Below are positions 42,101-55,763 of a stretch of 64,000 bases of DNA, one piece after another (the first letter of the stretch is position 1; each line of letters opens with the position of its first letter). This DNA comes from Colletes latitarsis (taxonomy: Eukaryota > Arthropoda > Insecta > Hymenoptera > Colletidae): assembly GCF_051014445.1 (NCBI RefSeq), contig NW_027488366.1, positions 19,920,001 through 19,984,000 on the forward strand. The letters are read 5' to 3'. The notes under the pieces are model-generated. The model was not told where the DNA came from. It saw only the letters and a list, made by a program, of their open reading frames with translations, and did not search any database. Both the position numbers and the translations under genes were made by a program.

Positions 42101-45100
42101 ATGGAAACCAGGTTTAATTGACTGTTTCAGTGTTGTACTCCATTACTACGTGATGCAATCAAGAAAAAGCCCAGGATCTAGCCATCAAGTATGAGAAATA
42201 TGCGAAAGAATGAGCCTGATGAGAGCAAATCCCAGACCTAACCTAGACCTAACATGAATTATTCTCTAAAATATTGATCGAGACCGGGTTTAATCGACTG
42301 TTTCAGTGTGGTACCACATTACTACGTGATCCAAACCAGAAAAAACCGAGGATCAGTTCAACAAGTATGTGAAGAATGCGAAAGTATGAGTCTGATGAGT
42401 GAAAATCCCAGGGCTATCCTAGACCTAACATGCGTTATCCTCTAAAATATTGATCGAAACCAGGTTTAATCGACTGTTTCAGTGTGGTATCACACTACTA
42501 CGTGACCCAAACCAGAAAAAACCCATGATCTGTTCAACAAGTATGTGAAAAACGCGAAAGTATGAGCCTGATGAGGGCAAATCCCAGACCTATCCCAGAC
42601 CTAACTTGTGTTATCCTCTAAAATATTGATCGAAACCAGGTTTAATTGACCGTTTCAGTGTGGTACCACATTACTACGTGATCCAAACCAGAAAAAACCC
42701 AGGATCCGTTCAACAAGTATGTGAAGGATGCGAAAGTATGAGTCTGATCAGTGAAAATCTCAGGCCTTACCTAGACCTAACTTGCGTTGTCCTCTAAAAT
42801 ATTGATGGAAACCAGGGTTCATTGACTGTTTCAGTGTGGTACTACATTACTACGTGATGCAATCCCGAAAAAGCCCAGGATCTAGCCATCAAGTATGAGA
42901 AATATGCGAAAGAATGAGCCTGATGAGAGCAAGTCCCAGACCTATCCCAAACTTAACTTGCGTTATCCTCTAAAATATTTATCAAGACCAGGTTTAATTG
43001 ATTGTTTCAGTGTGGTACCACATTACTACGTGATCCACACCAGAAAAAACCCAAGATCCGTTCATCAAGTATGTGAAGAATGCGAAAGTATGAGTCTGAT
43101 GAGGTCAAATCCCAGACCAATCCCAGACTTAACTTGCGTTATCCTCTAAAATATTGATCGAAACCAGGTTTAATCGACTGTTTCAGTGTGGTACCACATT
43201 ACTACGTGATCCAAACCAGAAAAAACCCAGGATCTGTTCAACGAGTATGTGAAGTGTGCGAAAGTATGAGTCTGATGAGGGCAAATCCCAGACCTATCCC
43301 AGACCTAACATGCGTTATCCTCGAAAATATTTATCAAGACCACGTTTAATTGATTGTTTCAGTGTGGACCCACATTACTACGTGATCCAAACCAGAAAAA
43401 ACCCAGGATCCGTTCAACAAGTATGTGAAGAATGCGAAAGTATGAGTCTGATGAGTGAAAATCCCAGACCTAACCTAGACCTAACATGCGTTATCCTCTA
43501 AAATATTGATGGAAACCAGGTTTCATTGACTGTTTCAGCGTGGTACCACATTACTACGTGATCCAAACCAGAAAAAACCCAGGATCTGTTCAACAAGTAT
43601 GTGAAAAACGCGAAAGTATGAGCCTGATGAGGGCAAATCCCAGACCCATCCCAGACCTAACATGCGTTATCCTCGAAAATATTTATCAAGACCACGTTTA
43701 ATTGATTGTTTCAGTGTGGACCCACATTACTACGTGATCCAAACCAGAAAAAACCCAGGATCCGTTCAACAAGTATGTGAAGAATGCGAAAGTATGAGTC
43801 TGATGAGTGAAAATCCCAGGCCTTACCTAGACCTAACTTGCGTTGTCCTCTAAGATATTGATGGAAACCAGGTTTAATTGACTGTTTCAGTGTTGTACTA
43901 CATTACTACGTGATGCAATCCAGAAAACGCCCAGGATCTAGCCATCAAGTATGAGAAATATGCGAAAGAATGAGCCTGATGAGAGCAAATCCCAGACCTA
44001 ACCTAGACCTAACATGCGTTATCCTCTAAAATATTGAGCGAAACCAGGTTTAATGGACTGTTTCAGTGTGGTACCACTTTACTACGTGATCTACTCCAGA
44101 ACTAGCCCAGGATCTAGCCATGAAGTATGAGAAATATGCGAAAGTAAGAGCCTGATGAGGGCAAATCCTAGACCTATCCCAAACTTAACTTGCGTTATCC
44201 TCTAAAATATTTATCAAGACCAGGTTTAATTGATTGCTTCAGTGTGGTACCACATTACTACGTGATCCACACCAGAAAAAACCCAAGATCCGTTCAACAA
44301 GTATGTGAAGAATGCGAAAGTATGAGTCTGATGAGGTCAAATCCCAGACCAATCCCAGACTTAACGTGCGTTATCCTCTAAAATATTGATCGAAACCAGG
44401 TTTAATCGACTGTTTCAGTGTTGTACCACATTACTACGTGATCCAAACCAGAAAAAACCCAGGATCTGTTCAACGAGTATGTGAAGTGTGCGAAAGTATG
44501 AGTCTGATAAGTGAAAATCTCAGGCCTTACCTAGACCTAACTTGCGTGGTCCTCTAAAATATTGATGGAAACCAGGTTTCATTGACTGTTTCAGTGTGGT
44601 ACTACATTACTACGTGATGCAATCCAGAAAAAGCCCAGGATCTAGCCATCAAGTATGAGAAATATGCGAAAGAATGAGCCTGATGAGAGCAAATCCCAGA
44701 CCTAACCTAGACCTAACATGCGTTATCCTCTAAAATATTGAGCGAAACCAGGTTTAATGGGCTGTTTCAGTGTGGTACCACACTACTTCGTGATCCAAAC
44801 GAGAAAAAACCCAGGATCTGTTCAACAAGTATGTGAAGAATGCGAAAGTATGAGTCTGATGAGTGAAAATCCCAGGGCTAACCTAGACCTAACATGCGTC
44901 ATCCTCTAAAATATTGATCAAAACCAGGTTTAATGGACTGTTTCAGTGTGGTATCACACTACTACGTGACCCAAACCAGAAAAAACCCATGATCTGTTCA
45001 ACAAGTATGTGAAAAACGCGAAAGTATGAGCCTGATGAGGGCAAATCCCAGACCTATCCCAGACCTAACTTGTGTTATCCTCTAAAATATTGATCGAAAC

Positions 45101-45241
45101 CAGGTTTAATTGACCGTTTCAGTGTGGTACCACATTACTACGTGATCCAAACCAGAAAAAACCCAGGATCCGTTCAACAAGTATGTGAAGGATGCGAAAG
45201 TATGAGTCTGATCAGTGAAAATCTCAGGCCTTACCTAGACC

Positions 45242-48200
45242 TAACTTGCGTTGTCCTCTAAGATATTGATGGAAACCAGGTTTAATTGACTGTTGCAGTG
45301 TTGTACTTCATTACTACGTGATGCAATCAAGAAAAAGCCCAGGATCTAGCCATCAAGTATGAGAAATATGCGAAAGAATGAGCCTGATGAGAGCAAATCC
45401 CAGACCTAACCTAGACCTAACATGAATTATTCTCTAAAATATTGATCGAAACCAGGTTTAATTGACTGTTTCAGTGTGGTCCCACATTACTACGTGATCC
45501 AAACCAGAAAAAACCCCGGATCCCTTCAACAAGTATGTGAAGAATGCGAAAGTATGAGTCTGATGAGTGAAAATCCCAGGCCTAACCTAGACCTAACATG
45601 AGTTATACTCTAAAATATTGATCGAAACCAGGTATAATCGACTGTTTCAGTGTGGTACCACGTTACTACGTGATCCAAACCAGCAAAAACCCAGGATCAG
45701 TTCAACAAGTATGTGAAGAATGCGAAAGTATGAGTCTGATCAGTGAAAATCCCAGGCCTAACCTAGACCTAGCTTGCGTTATCCTCTAAAATATTGATCG
45801 AAACCAGGTTTAATCGACTGTCTCAGTGTGGTACCACATTACTACGTGACCCAAACCAGAAAAATCCCATGACCTGTTCAACAAGTATGTGAAGAATGCG
45901 AAAGTATGTGTCTGATCAGTGAAAATCTCAGGCCTTACCTAGACCTAACTTCCGTTGTCCTCTAAAATAGTGATGGAAACCAGGTTTCATTGACTGTTTC
46001 AGTGTGGTACTACATTACTACGTGATGCAATCCAGAAAAAGCCCAGGATCTAGCCATCAAGTATGAGAAATATGCGAAAGAATGAGCCTGATGAGAGCAA
46101 ATCCCAGACCTAACCTAGACCTAACATGCGTTATCCTCTAAAATATTGAGCGAAACCAGGTTTAATGGACTGTTTCAGCGTGGTACCACACTACTTCGTG
46201 ATCCAAACCAGACAAAACCTAGGATCTGTTCATCAAGAATGTGAAAAACGCGAAACTGTGAGCCTGATGAGGGCAAATCTTACACCTAACCCAGACCTAA
46301 GATGCGTTATCCTCTAAAATATTTATCCAGACCAGGTTTCATTGAATGTTTCAGTGTGGTACCACTTTACTACGTGATCCAGTCCAGAAATAGCCCGGGA
46401 TCTGTTCAACGAGTATGTGAAAAACGCGAAAGAATGAGCCTGATGAGGGCAAATCCCAGACATATCCCAGACCTAACTTGCGCTGTCCTCTAAGATATTG
46501 ATCGAAACCTGGTTTAATCGACTGTTTCAGTGTGGTACCACATTACTATGTGATCCAAACCAGAAAATAACCCAGGATCTAGCCATCAAGTATGAGAAAT
46601 ATGCGAAAGAATGAGCATGATGAGAGCAAATCCCAGACCTAACCTAGACCTAACATGAATTATTCTCTAAAATATTGATCGAAACCAGGTTTAATTGACT
46701 GTTTCAGTGTGGTCCCACATTACTACGTGATCCAAACCAGAAAAAACCCAGGATCCGTTCAACAAGTATGTGAAGAATGCGAAAGTATGAGCCTGATGAG
46801 GGCAAATCCCAGACATATCCCAGACCTAACTTGCGTTGTCCTCTAAGATATTGATGGAAACCAGGTTTAATTGACTGTTTCAGTGTTGTACTTCATTACT
46901 ACGTGATGCAATCCAGAAAAAGCCCAGGATCTAGCCATCAAGTATGGGAAATATGCGAAAGAATGAGCCTGATGAGAGCAAATCCCAGACCTAACCTAGA
47001 CCTAACATGAATTATTCTCTAAAATATTGATCGAGACCAGGTTTCATTGACTGTTTCAGCGTGGTACCACATTACTACGTGATCCAAACCAGAAAAAACC
47101 CAGGATCTGTTCAACAAGTATGTGAAAAACGCGAAAGTATGAGCCTGATGAGGGCAAATCCCAGACATATCCCAGACCTAACCTGCGTTGTCCTCTAAGA
47201 TATTGATGGAAACCAGGTTTAATTGACTGTTTCAGTGTTGTACTACATTACTACGTGATGCAATCCAGAAAACGCCCAGGATCTAGCCATCAAGTATGAG
47301 AAATATGCGAAAGAATGAGCCTGATGAGAGCAAATCCCAGACCTAACCTAGACCTAACATGCGTTATCCTCTAAAATATTGAGCGAAACCAGGTTTAATG
47401 GACTGTTTCAGTGTGGTACCACTTTACTACGTGATCTACTCCAGAACTAGCCCAGGATCTAGCCATGAAGTATGAGAAATATGCGAAAGTAAGAGCCTGA
47501 TGAGGGCAAATCCTAGACCTATCCCAAACTTAACTTGCGTTATCCTCTAAAATATTTATCAAGACCAGGTTTAATTGATTGCTTCAGTGTGGTACCACAT
47601 TACTACGTGATCCACACCAGAAAAAACCCAAGATCCGTTCAACAAGTATGTGAAGAATGCGAAAGTATGAGTCTGATGAGGTCAAATCCCAGACCAATCC
47701 CAGACTTAACGTGCGTTATCCTCTAAAATATTGATCGAAACCAGGTTTAATCGACTGTTTCAGTGTTGTACCACATTACTACGTGATCCAAACCAGAAAA
47801 AACCCAGGATCTGTTCAACGAGTATGTGAAGTGTGCGAAAGTATGAGTCTGATGAGGGCAAATCCCAGACCTATCCCAGACCTAACATGCGTTATCCTCG
47901 AAAATATTTATCAAGACCACGTTTAATTGATTGTTTCAGTGTGGACCCACATTACTACGTGATCCAAACCAGAAAAAACCCAGGATCCGTTCAACAAGTA
48001 TGTGAAGAATGCGAAAGTATGAGTCTGATGAGTGAAAATCCCAGACCTAACCTAGACCTAACATGCGTTATCCTCTAAAATATTGATCGAAACCAGGTTT
48101 AATTGGCCGTTTCAGTGTGGTACCACATTACTACGTGATCCAAACCAGAAAAAACCCAGGATCCGTTCAACAAGTATGTGAAGGATGCGAAAGTATGAGT

Positions 48201-51200
48201 CTGATAAGTGAAAATCTCAGGCCTTACCTAGACCTAACTTGCGTGGTCCTCTAAAATATTGATGGAAACCAGGTTTCATTGACTGTTTCAGTGTGGTACT
48301 ACATTACTACGTGATGCAATCCAGAAAAAGCCCAGGATCTAGCCATCAAGTATGAGAAATATGCGAAAGAATGAGCCTGATGAGAGCAAATCCCAGACCT
48401 AACCTAGACCTAACATGCGTTATCCTCTAAAATATTGAGCGAAACCAGGTTTAATGGGCTGTTTCAGTGTGGTACCACACTACTTCGTGATCCAAACCAG
48501 AAAAAACCCAGTATCTGTTCAACAAGTATGTGGAAAACGCGAAACTGTGAGCCTGATGAGGGCAAATCTTAGACCTAACCCAGACCTAAGATGCGTTATC
48601 CTCTAAAATATTTATCCAGACCAGGTTTCATTGACTGTTTCAGCGTGGTACCACATTACTACGTGATCCAAACCAGAAAAAACCCAGGATCTGTTCAACA
48701 AGTATGTGAAAAACGCGAAAGTATGAGCCTGATGAGGGCAAATCCCAGACATATCCCAGACCTAACTTGCGTTGTCCTCTAAGATATTGATGGAAACCAG
48801 GTTTAATTGACTGTTGCAGTGTTGTACTACATTACTACGTGATGCAATCCAGAAAAAGCTCAGGATCTAGCCATCAAGTATGAGAAATATGCGAAAGAAT
48901 GAGCCTGATGAGAGCAAATCCCAGACCTATCCCAGACGTAACATGCGTTGTCCTCTAAAATATTGATCGAAACCAGGTTTAATTGACCGTTTCAGTGTGG
49001 TGCCACATTACTACGTGATCCAAACCAGAAAAAACCCAGGATCCGTTCAACAAGTATGTGAAGGATGCGAAAGTATGAGTCTGATCAGTGGAAATCACAG
49101 GCCTTACCTAGACCTAACTTGCGTTGTCCTCTAAAATATTGATGGAAACCAGGTTTCATTGACTGTTTCAGTGTGGTACTACATTACTACGTGATGCAAT
49201 CCAGAAAAAGCCCAGGATCTAGCCATCAAGTATGAGAAATATGCGAAGGAATGAGCCTGATGAGAGCAAATCCCAGACCTAACCTAGACCTAACATGCGT
49301 TATCCTCTAAAATATTGAGCGAAACCAGGTTTAATGGACTGTTTCAGGGTGGTACCACATTACTTCGTGATCCAAACCAGAAATAGCCCAGGATCTAGCC
49401 ATGAAGTATGAGAAATATGCGAAAGTAAGAGCCTGATGAGGGCAAATCCTAGACCTATCCCAGACGTAACTTGCGTTATCCTCTAAAATATTGATCGAAA
49501 CCAGGTTTAATTGACTGTTTCAGCGTGGTACCACATTACTACGTGGTCCAAACCAGAAAAAACCCAGGATCAGTTGAACAAGTAAGTGAAGAATGCGAAA
49601 GTATGAGTCTGATGAGTGAAAATCCCAGGGCTAACCTAGACCTAACATGCGTCATCCTCTAAAATATTGATCAAAACCAGGTTTAATGGACTGTTTCAGT
49701 GTGGTATCACACTACTACGTGACCCAAACCAGAAAAAACCCATGATCTGTTCAACAAGTATGTGAAAAACGCGAAAGTATGAGCCTGATGAGGGCAAATC
49801 CCAGACCTATCCCAGACCTAACTTGTGTTATCCTCTAAAATATTGATCGAAACCAGGTTTAATTGACCGTTTCAGTGTGGTACCACATTACTACGTGATC
49901 CAAACCAGAAAAAACCCAGGATCCGTTCAACAAGTATGTGAAGGATGCGAAAGTATGAGTCTGATCAGTGGAAATCTCAGGCCTTACCTAGACCTAACTT
50001 GCGTTGTCCTCTAAAATATTGATGGAAACCAGGGTTCATTGACTGTTTCAGTGTGGTACTACATTACTACGTGATGCAATCCCGAAAAAGCCCAGGATCT
50101 AGCCATCAAGTATGAGAAATATGCGAAAGAATGAGCCTGATGAGAGCAAGTCCCACACCTATCCCAAACTTAACTTGCGTTATCCTCTAAAATATTTATC
50201 AAGACCAGGTTTAATTGATTGTTTCAGTGTGGTACCACATTACTACGTGATCCACACCAGAAAAAACCCAAGATCCGTTCATCAAGTATGTGAAGTATGC
50301 GAAAGTATGAGTCTGATGAGGTCAAATCCCAGACCAATCCCAGACTTAACTTGCGTTATCCTCTAAAATATTGATCGAAACCAGGTTTAATCGACTGTTT
50401 CAGTGTGGTACCACATTACTACGTGATCCAAACCAGAAAAAACCCAGTATCTGTTCAACGAGTATGTGAAGTGTGCGAAAGTATGAGTCTGATGAGGGCA
50501 AATCCCAGATCTATCCCAGACCTAACATGCGTTATCCTCGAAAATATTTATCAAGACCACGTTTAATTGATTGTTTCAGTGTGGACCCACATTACTACGT
50601 GATCCAAACCAGAAAAAACCCAGGATCCGTTCAACAAGTATGTGAAGAATGCGAAAGTATGAGTCTGATGAGTGAAAATCCCAGACCTAACCTAGACCTA
50701 ACATGCGTTATCCTCTAAAATATTGATCGAAACCAGGTTTAATAGACCGTTTCAGTGTGGTACCACATTACTACGTGATCCAAACCAGAAAAAACCCAGG
50801 ATCCGTTCAACAAGTATGTGAAGGATGCGAAAGTATGAGTCTGATAAGTGAAAATCTCAGGCCTTACCTAGACCTAACTTGCGTTATCCTCGAAAATATT
50901 TATCAAGACCACGTTTAATTGATTGTTTCAGTGTGGACCCACATTACTACGTGATCCAAACTAGAAAAAACCCAGAATCTGTTCAACAATTATGTGAAAA
51001 ACGCGAAAGTATGAGCCTGATGACGGCAAATCCCAGACATATCCCAGACCTAACTTGCGTTGTCCTCTAAGATATTGATGGAAACCAGGTTTAATTGACT
51101 GTTTCAGTGTTGTACTTCATTACTACGTGATGCAATGAAGAAAAAGCCCAGGATCTAGCCATCAAGTATGAGAAATATGCGAAAGAATGAGCCTGATGAG

Positions 51201-54200
51201 AGCAAATCCCAGACCTAACCTAGACCTAACATGAATTATTCTCTAAAATATTGATCGAAACCAGGTTTAATTGACTGTTTCAGTGTGGTCCCACATTACT
51301 ACGTGATCCAAACCAGAAAAAACCCCGGATCCCTTCAACAAGTATGTGAAGAATGCGAAAGTATGAGTCTGATGAGTGAAAATCCCAGGCCTAACCTAGA
51401 CCTAACATGAGTTATACTCTAAAATATTGATCGAAACCAGGTATAATCGACTGTTTCAGTGTGGTACCACGTTACTACGTGATCCAAACCAGCAAAAACC
51501 CAGGATCAGTTCAACAAGTATGTGAAGAATGCGAAAGTATGAGTCTTATCAGTGAAAATCCCAGGCCTAACCTAGACCTAGCTTGCGTTATCCTCTAAAA
51601 TATTGATCGAAACCAGGTTTAATCGACTGTCTCAGTGTGGTACCACATTACTACGTGACCCAAACCAGAAAAATCCCATGACCTGTTCAACAAGTATGTG
51701 AAGAATGCGAAAGTATGAGTCTGAACAGTGAAAATCTCAGGCCTTACCTAGACCTAACTTGCGTTGTCCTCTAAAATAGTGATGGAAACCAGGTTTCATT
51801 GACTGTTTCAGTGTGGTACTACATTACTACGTGATGCAATCCAGAAAAAGCCCAGGATCTAGCCATCAAGTATGAGAAATATGCGAAAGAATGAGCCTGA
51901 TGAGAGCAAATCCCAGACCTAACCTAGACCTAACATGCGTTATCCTCTAAAATATTGAGCGAAACCAGGTTTAATGGACTGTTTCAGCGTGGTACCACAC
52001 TACTTCGTGATCCAAACCAGACAAAACCTAGGATCTGTTCATCAAGAATGTGAAAAACGCGAAACTGTGAGCCTGATGAGGGCAAATCTTACACCTAACC
52101 CAGACCTAAGATGCGTTATCCTCTAAAATATTTATCCAGACCAGGTTTCATTGAATGTTTCAGTGTGGTACCACTTTACTACGTGATCCAGTCCAGAAAT
52201 AGCCCAGGATCTGTTCAACGAGTATGTGAAAAACGCGAAAGTATGAGCCTGATGAGGGCAAATCCCAGACATATCCCAGACCTAACTTGCGCTGTCCTCT
52301 AAGATATTGATCGAAACCTGGTTTAATCGACTGTTTCAGTGTGGTACCACATTACTATGTGATCCAAACCAGAAAATAACCCAGGATCTAGCCATCAAGT
52401 ATGAGAAATATGCGAAAGAATGAGCATGATGAGAGCAAATCCCAGACCTAACCTAGACCTAACATGAATTATTCTCTAAAATATTGATCGAAACCAGGTT
52501 TAATTGACTGTTTCAGTGTGGTCCCACATTACTACGTGATCCAAACCAGAAAAAACCCAGGATCCGTTCAACAAGTATGTGAAGAATGCGAAAGTATGAG
52601 CCTGATGAGGGCAAATCCCAGACATATCCCAGACCTAACTTGCGTTGTCCTCTAAGATATTGATGGAAACCAGGTTTAATTGACTGTTTCAGTGTTGTAC
52701 TTCATTACTACGTGATGCAATCCAGAAAAAGCCCAGGATCTAGCCATCAAGTATGGGAAATATGCGAAAGAATGAGCCTGATGAGAGCAAATCCCAGACC
52801 TAACCTAGACCTAACATGAATTATTCTCTAAAATATTGATCGAGACCAGGTTTCATTGACTGTTTCAGCGTGGTACCACATTACTACGTGATCCAAACCA
52901 GAAAAAACCCAGGATCTGTTCAACAAGTATGTGAAAAACGCGAAAGTATGAGCCTGATGAGGGCAAATCCCAGACATATCCCAGACCTAACCTGCGTTGT
53001 CCTCTAAGATATTGATGGAAAGCAGGTTTAATTGACTGTTTCAGTGTTGTACTACATTACTACGTGATGCAATCCAGAAAACGCCCAGGATCTAGCCATC
53101 AAGTATGAGAAATATGCGAAAGAATGAGCCTGATGAGAGCAAATCCCAGACCTAACCTAGACCTAACATGCGTTATCCTCTAAAATATTGAGCGAAACCA
53201 GGTTTAATGGACTGTTTCAGTGTGGTACCACTTTACTACGTGATCTACTCCAGAACTAGCCCAGGATCTAGCCATGAAGTATGAGAAATATGCGAAAGTA
53301 AGAGCCTGATGAGGGCAAATCCTAGACCTATCCCAAACTTAACTTGCGTTATCCTCTAAAATATTTATCAAGACCAGGTTTAATCGACTGTTTCAGTGTT
53401 GTACCACATTACTACGTCATCCAAACCAGAAAAAACCCAGGATCTGTTCAACGAGTATGTGAAGTGTGCGAAAGTATGAGTCTGATGAGGGCAAATCCCA
53501 GACCTATCCCAGACCTAACATGCGTTATCCTCGAAAATATTTATAAAGACCACGTTTAATTGATTGTTTCAGTGTGGACCCACATTACTACGTGATCCAA
53601 ACCAGAAAAAACCCAGGATCCGTTCAACAAGTATGTGAAGAATGCGAAAGTATGAGTCTGATGAGTGAAAATCCCAGACCTAACCTAGACCTAACATGCG
53701 TTATCCTCTAAAATATTGATCGAAACCAGGTTTAATTGGCCGTTTCAGTGTGGTACCACATTACTACGTGATCCAAACCAGAAAAAACCCAGGATCCGTT
53801 CAACAAGTATGTGAAGGATGCGAAAGTATGAGTCTGATAAGTGAAAATCTCAGGCCTTACCTAGACCTAACTTGCGTGGTCCTCTAAAATATTGATGGAA
53901 ACCAGGTTTCATTGACTGTTTCAGTGTGGTACTACATTACTACGTGATGCAATCCAGAAAAAGCCCAGGATCTAGCCATCAAGTATGAGAAATATGCGAA
54001 AGAATGAGCCTGATGAGAGCAAATCCCAGACCTAACCTAGACCTAACATGCGTTATCCTCTAAAATATTGAGCGAAACCAGGTTTAATGGGCTGTTTCAG
54101 TGTGGTACCACACTACTTCGTGATCCAAACCAGAAAAAACCCAGGATCTGTTCAACAAGTATGTGAAAAACGCGAAACTGTGAGCCTCATGAGGGCAAAT

Positions 54201-55337
54201 CTTAGACCTAACCCAGACCTAAGATGCGTTATCCTCTAAAATATTTATCCAGACCAGGTTTCATTGACTGTTTCAGCGTGGTACCACATTACTACGTGAT
54301 CCAAACCAGAAAAAACCCAGGATCTGTTCAACAAGTATGTGAAAAACGCGAAAGTATGAGCCTGATGAGGGCAAATCCCAGACATATCCCAGACCTAACT
54401 TGCGTTGTCCTCTAAGATATTGATGGAAACCAGGTTTAATTGACTGTTGCAGTGTTGTACTACATTACTACGTGATGCAATCCAGAAAAAGCTCAGGATC
54501 TAGCCATCAAGTATGAGAAATATGCGAAAGAATGAGCCTGATGAGAGCAAATCCCAGACCTATCCCAGACGTAACATGCGTTGTCCTCTAAAATATTGAT
54601 CGAAACCAGGTTTAATTGACCGTTTCAGTGTGGTGCCACATTACTACGTGATCCAAACCAGAAAAAACCCAGGATCCGTTCAACAAGTATGTGAAGGATG
54701 CGAAAGTATGAGTCTGATCAGTGGAAATCACAGGCCTTACCTAGACCTAACTTGCGTTGTCCTCTAAAATATTGATGAAAACCAGGTTTCATTGACTGTT
54801 TCAGTGTGGTACTACATTACTACGTGATGCAATCCAGAAAAAGCCCAGGATCTAGCCATCAAGTATGAGAAATATGCGAAGGAATGAGCCTGATGAGAGC
54901 AAATCCCAGACCTAACCTAGACCTAACATGCGTTATCCTCTAAAATATTGAGCGAAACCAGGTTTAATGGACTGTTTCAGTGTGGTACCACATTACTTCG
55001 TGATCCAAACCAGAAATAGCCCAGGATCTAGCCATGAAGTATGAGAAATATGCGAAAGTAAGAGCCTGATGAGGGCAAATCCTAGACCTATCCCAGACGT
55101 AACTTGCGTTATCCTCTAAAATATTGATCGAAACCAGGTTTAATTGACTGTTTCAGCGTGGTACCACATTACTACGTGGTCCAAACCAGAAAAAACCCAG
55201 GATCAGTTGAACAAGTAAGTGAAGAATGCGAAAGTATGAGTCTGATGAGTGAAAATCCCAGGGCTAACCTAGACCTAACATGCGTCATCCTCTAAAATAT
55301 TGATCAAAACCAGGTTTAATGGACTGTTTCAGTGTGG
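45242..55337 (+). repeat. Segmental duplication of satellite, ~4.4 kb, dispersed
   Basis: 45242-49704 matches 51051-55337. The offset is 5809 bp up to about 53380 and 5633 bp afterwards, so the second copy has lost one 176-bp monomer near 53.38 kb. The stretch between them (about 49705-51050) matches 42488-43833 at an offset of 7217 bp. 43.86-44.48 kb also matches 47.21-47.83 kb at 3345 bp, with the shared private variant AAAACGCCCAGG. This is a mosaic of overlapping higher-order repeats. Confidence 0.8.
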
Positions 55338-55763
55338 TACCACACTACAACGTGATCCAAACCTGAAAAAACCCAGGATCTGTTCAACAAGTATGTGAAA
55401 AACGCGAAAGTATGAGTCTGATGAGGGCAAATCCGAGACATATCCCAGACCTAACTTGCGTTGTCCTCTAAGATATTGATGGAAACCAGGTTTAATTGAC
55501 TGTTGCAGTGTTGTACTTCATTACTACGCGATGCAATCCAGAAAAAGCCCAGGATCTAGCCATCAAGTATGAGAAATATGCGAAAGAATGAGCCTGATGA
55601 GAGCAAATCCCAGACCTAACCTAGACCTAACATGAATTAATCTCTAAAATATTGATCGAGACCAGGTTTAATCGACTGTTTCAGTGTGGTACCACATTAC
55701 TACGTGATCCAAACCAGAAAAAACCGAGGATCAGTTCAACAAGTATGTGAAGAATGCGAAAGT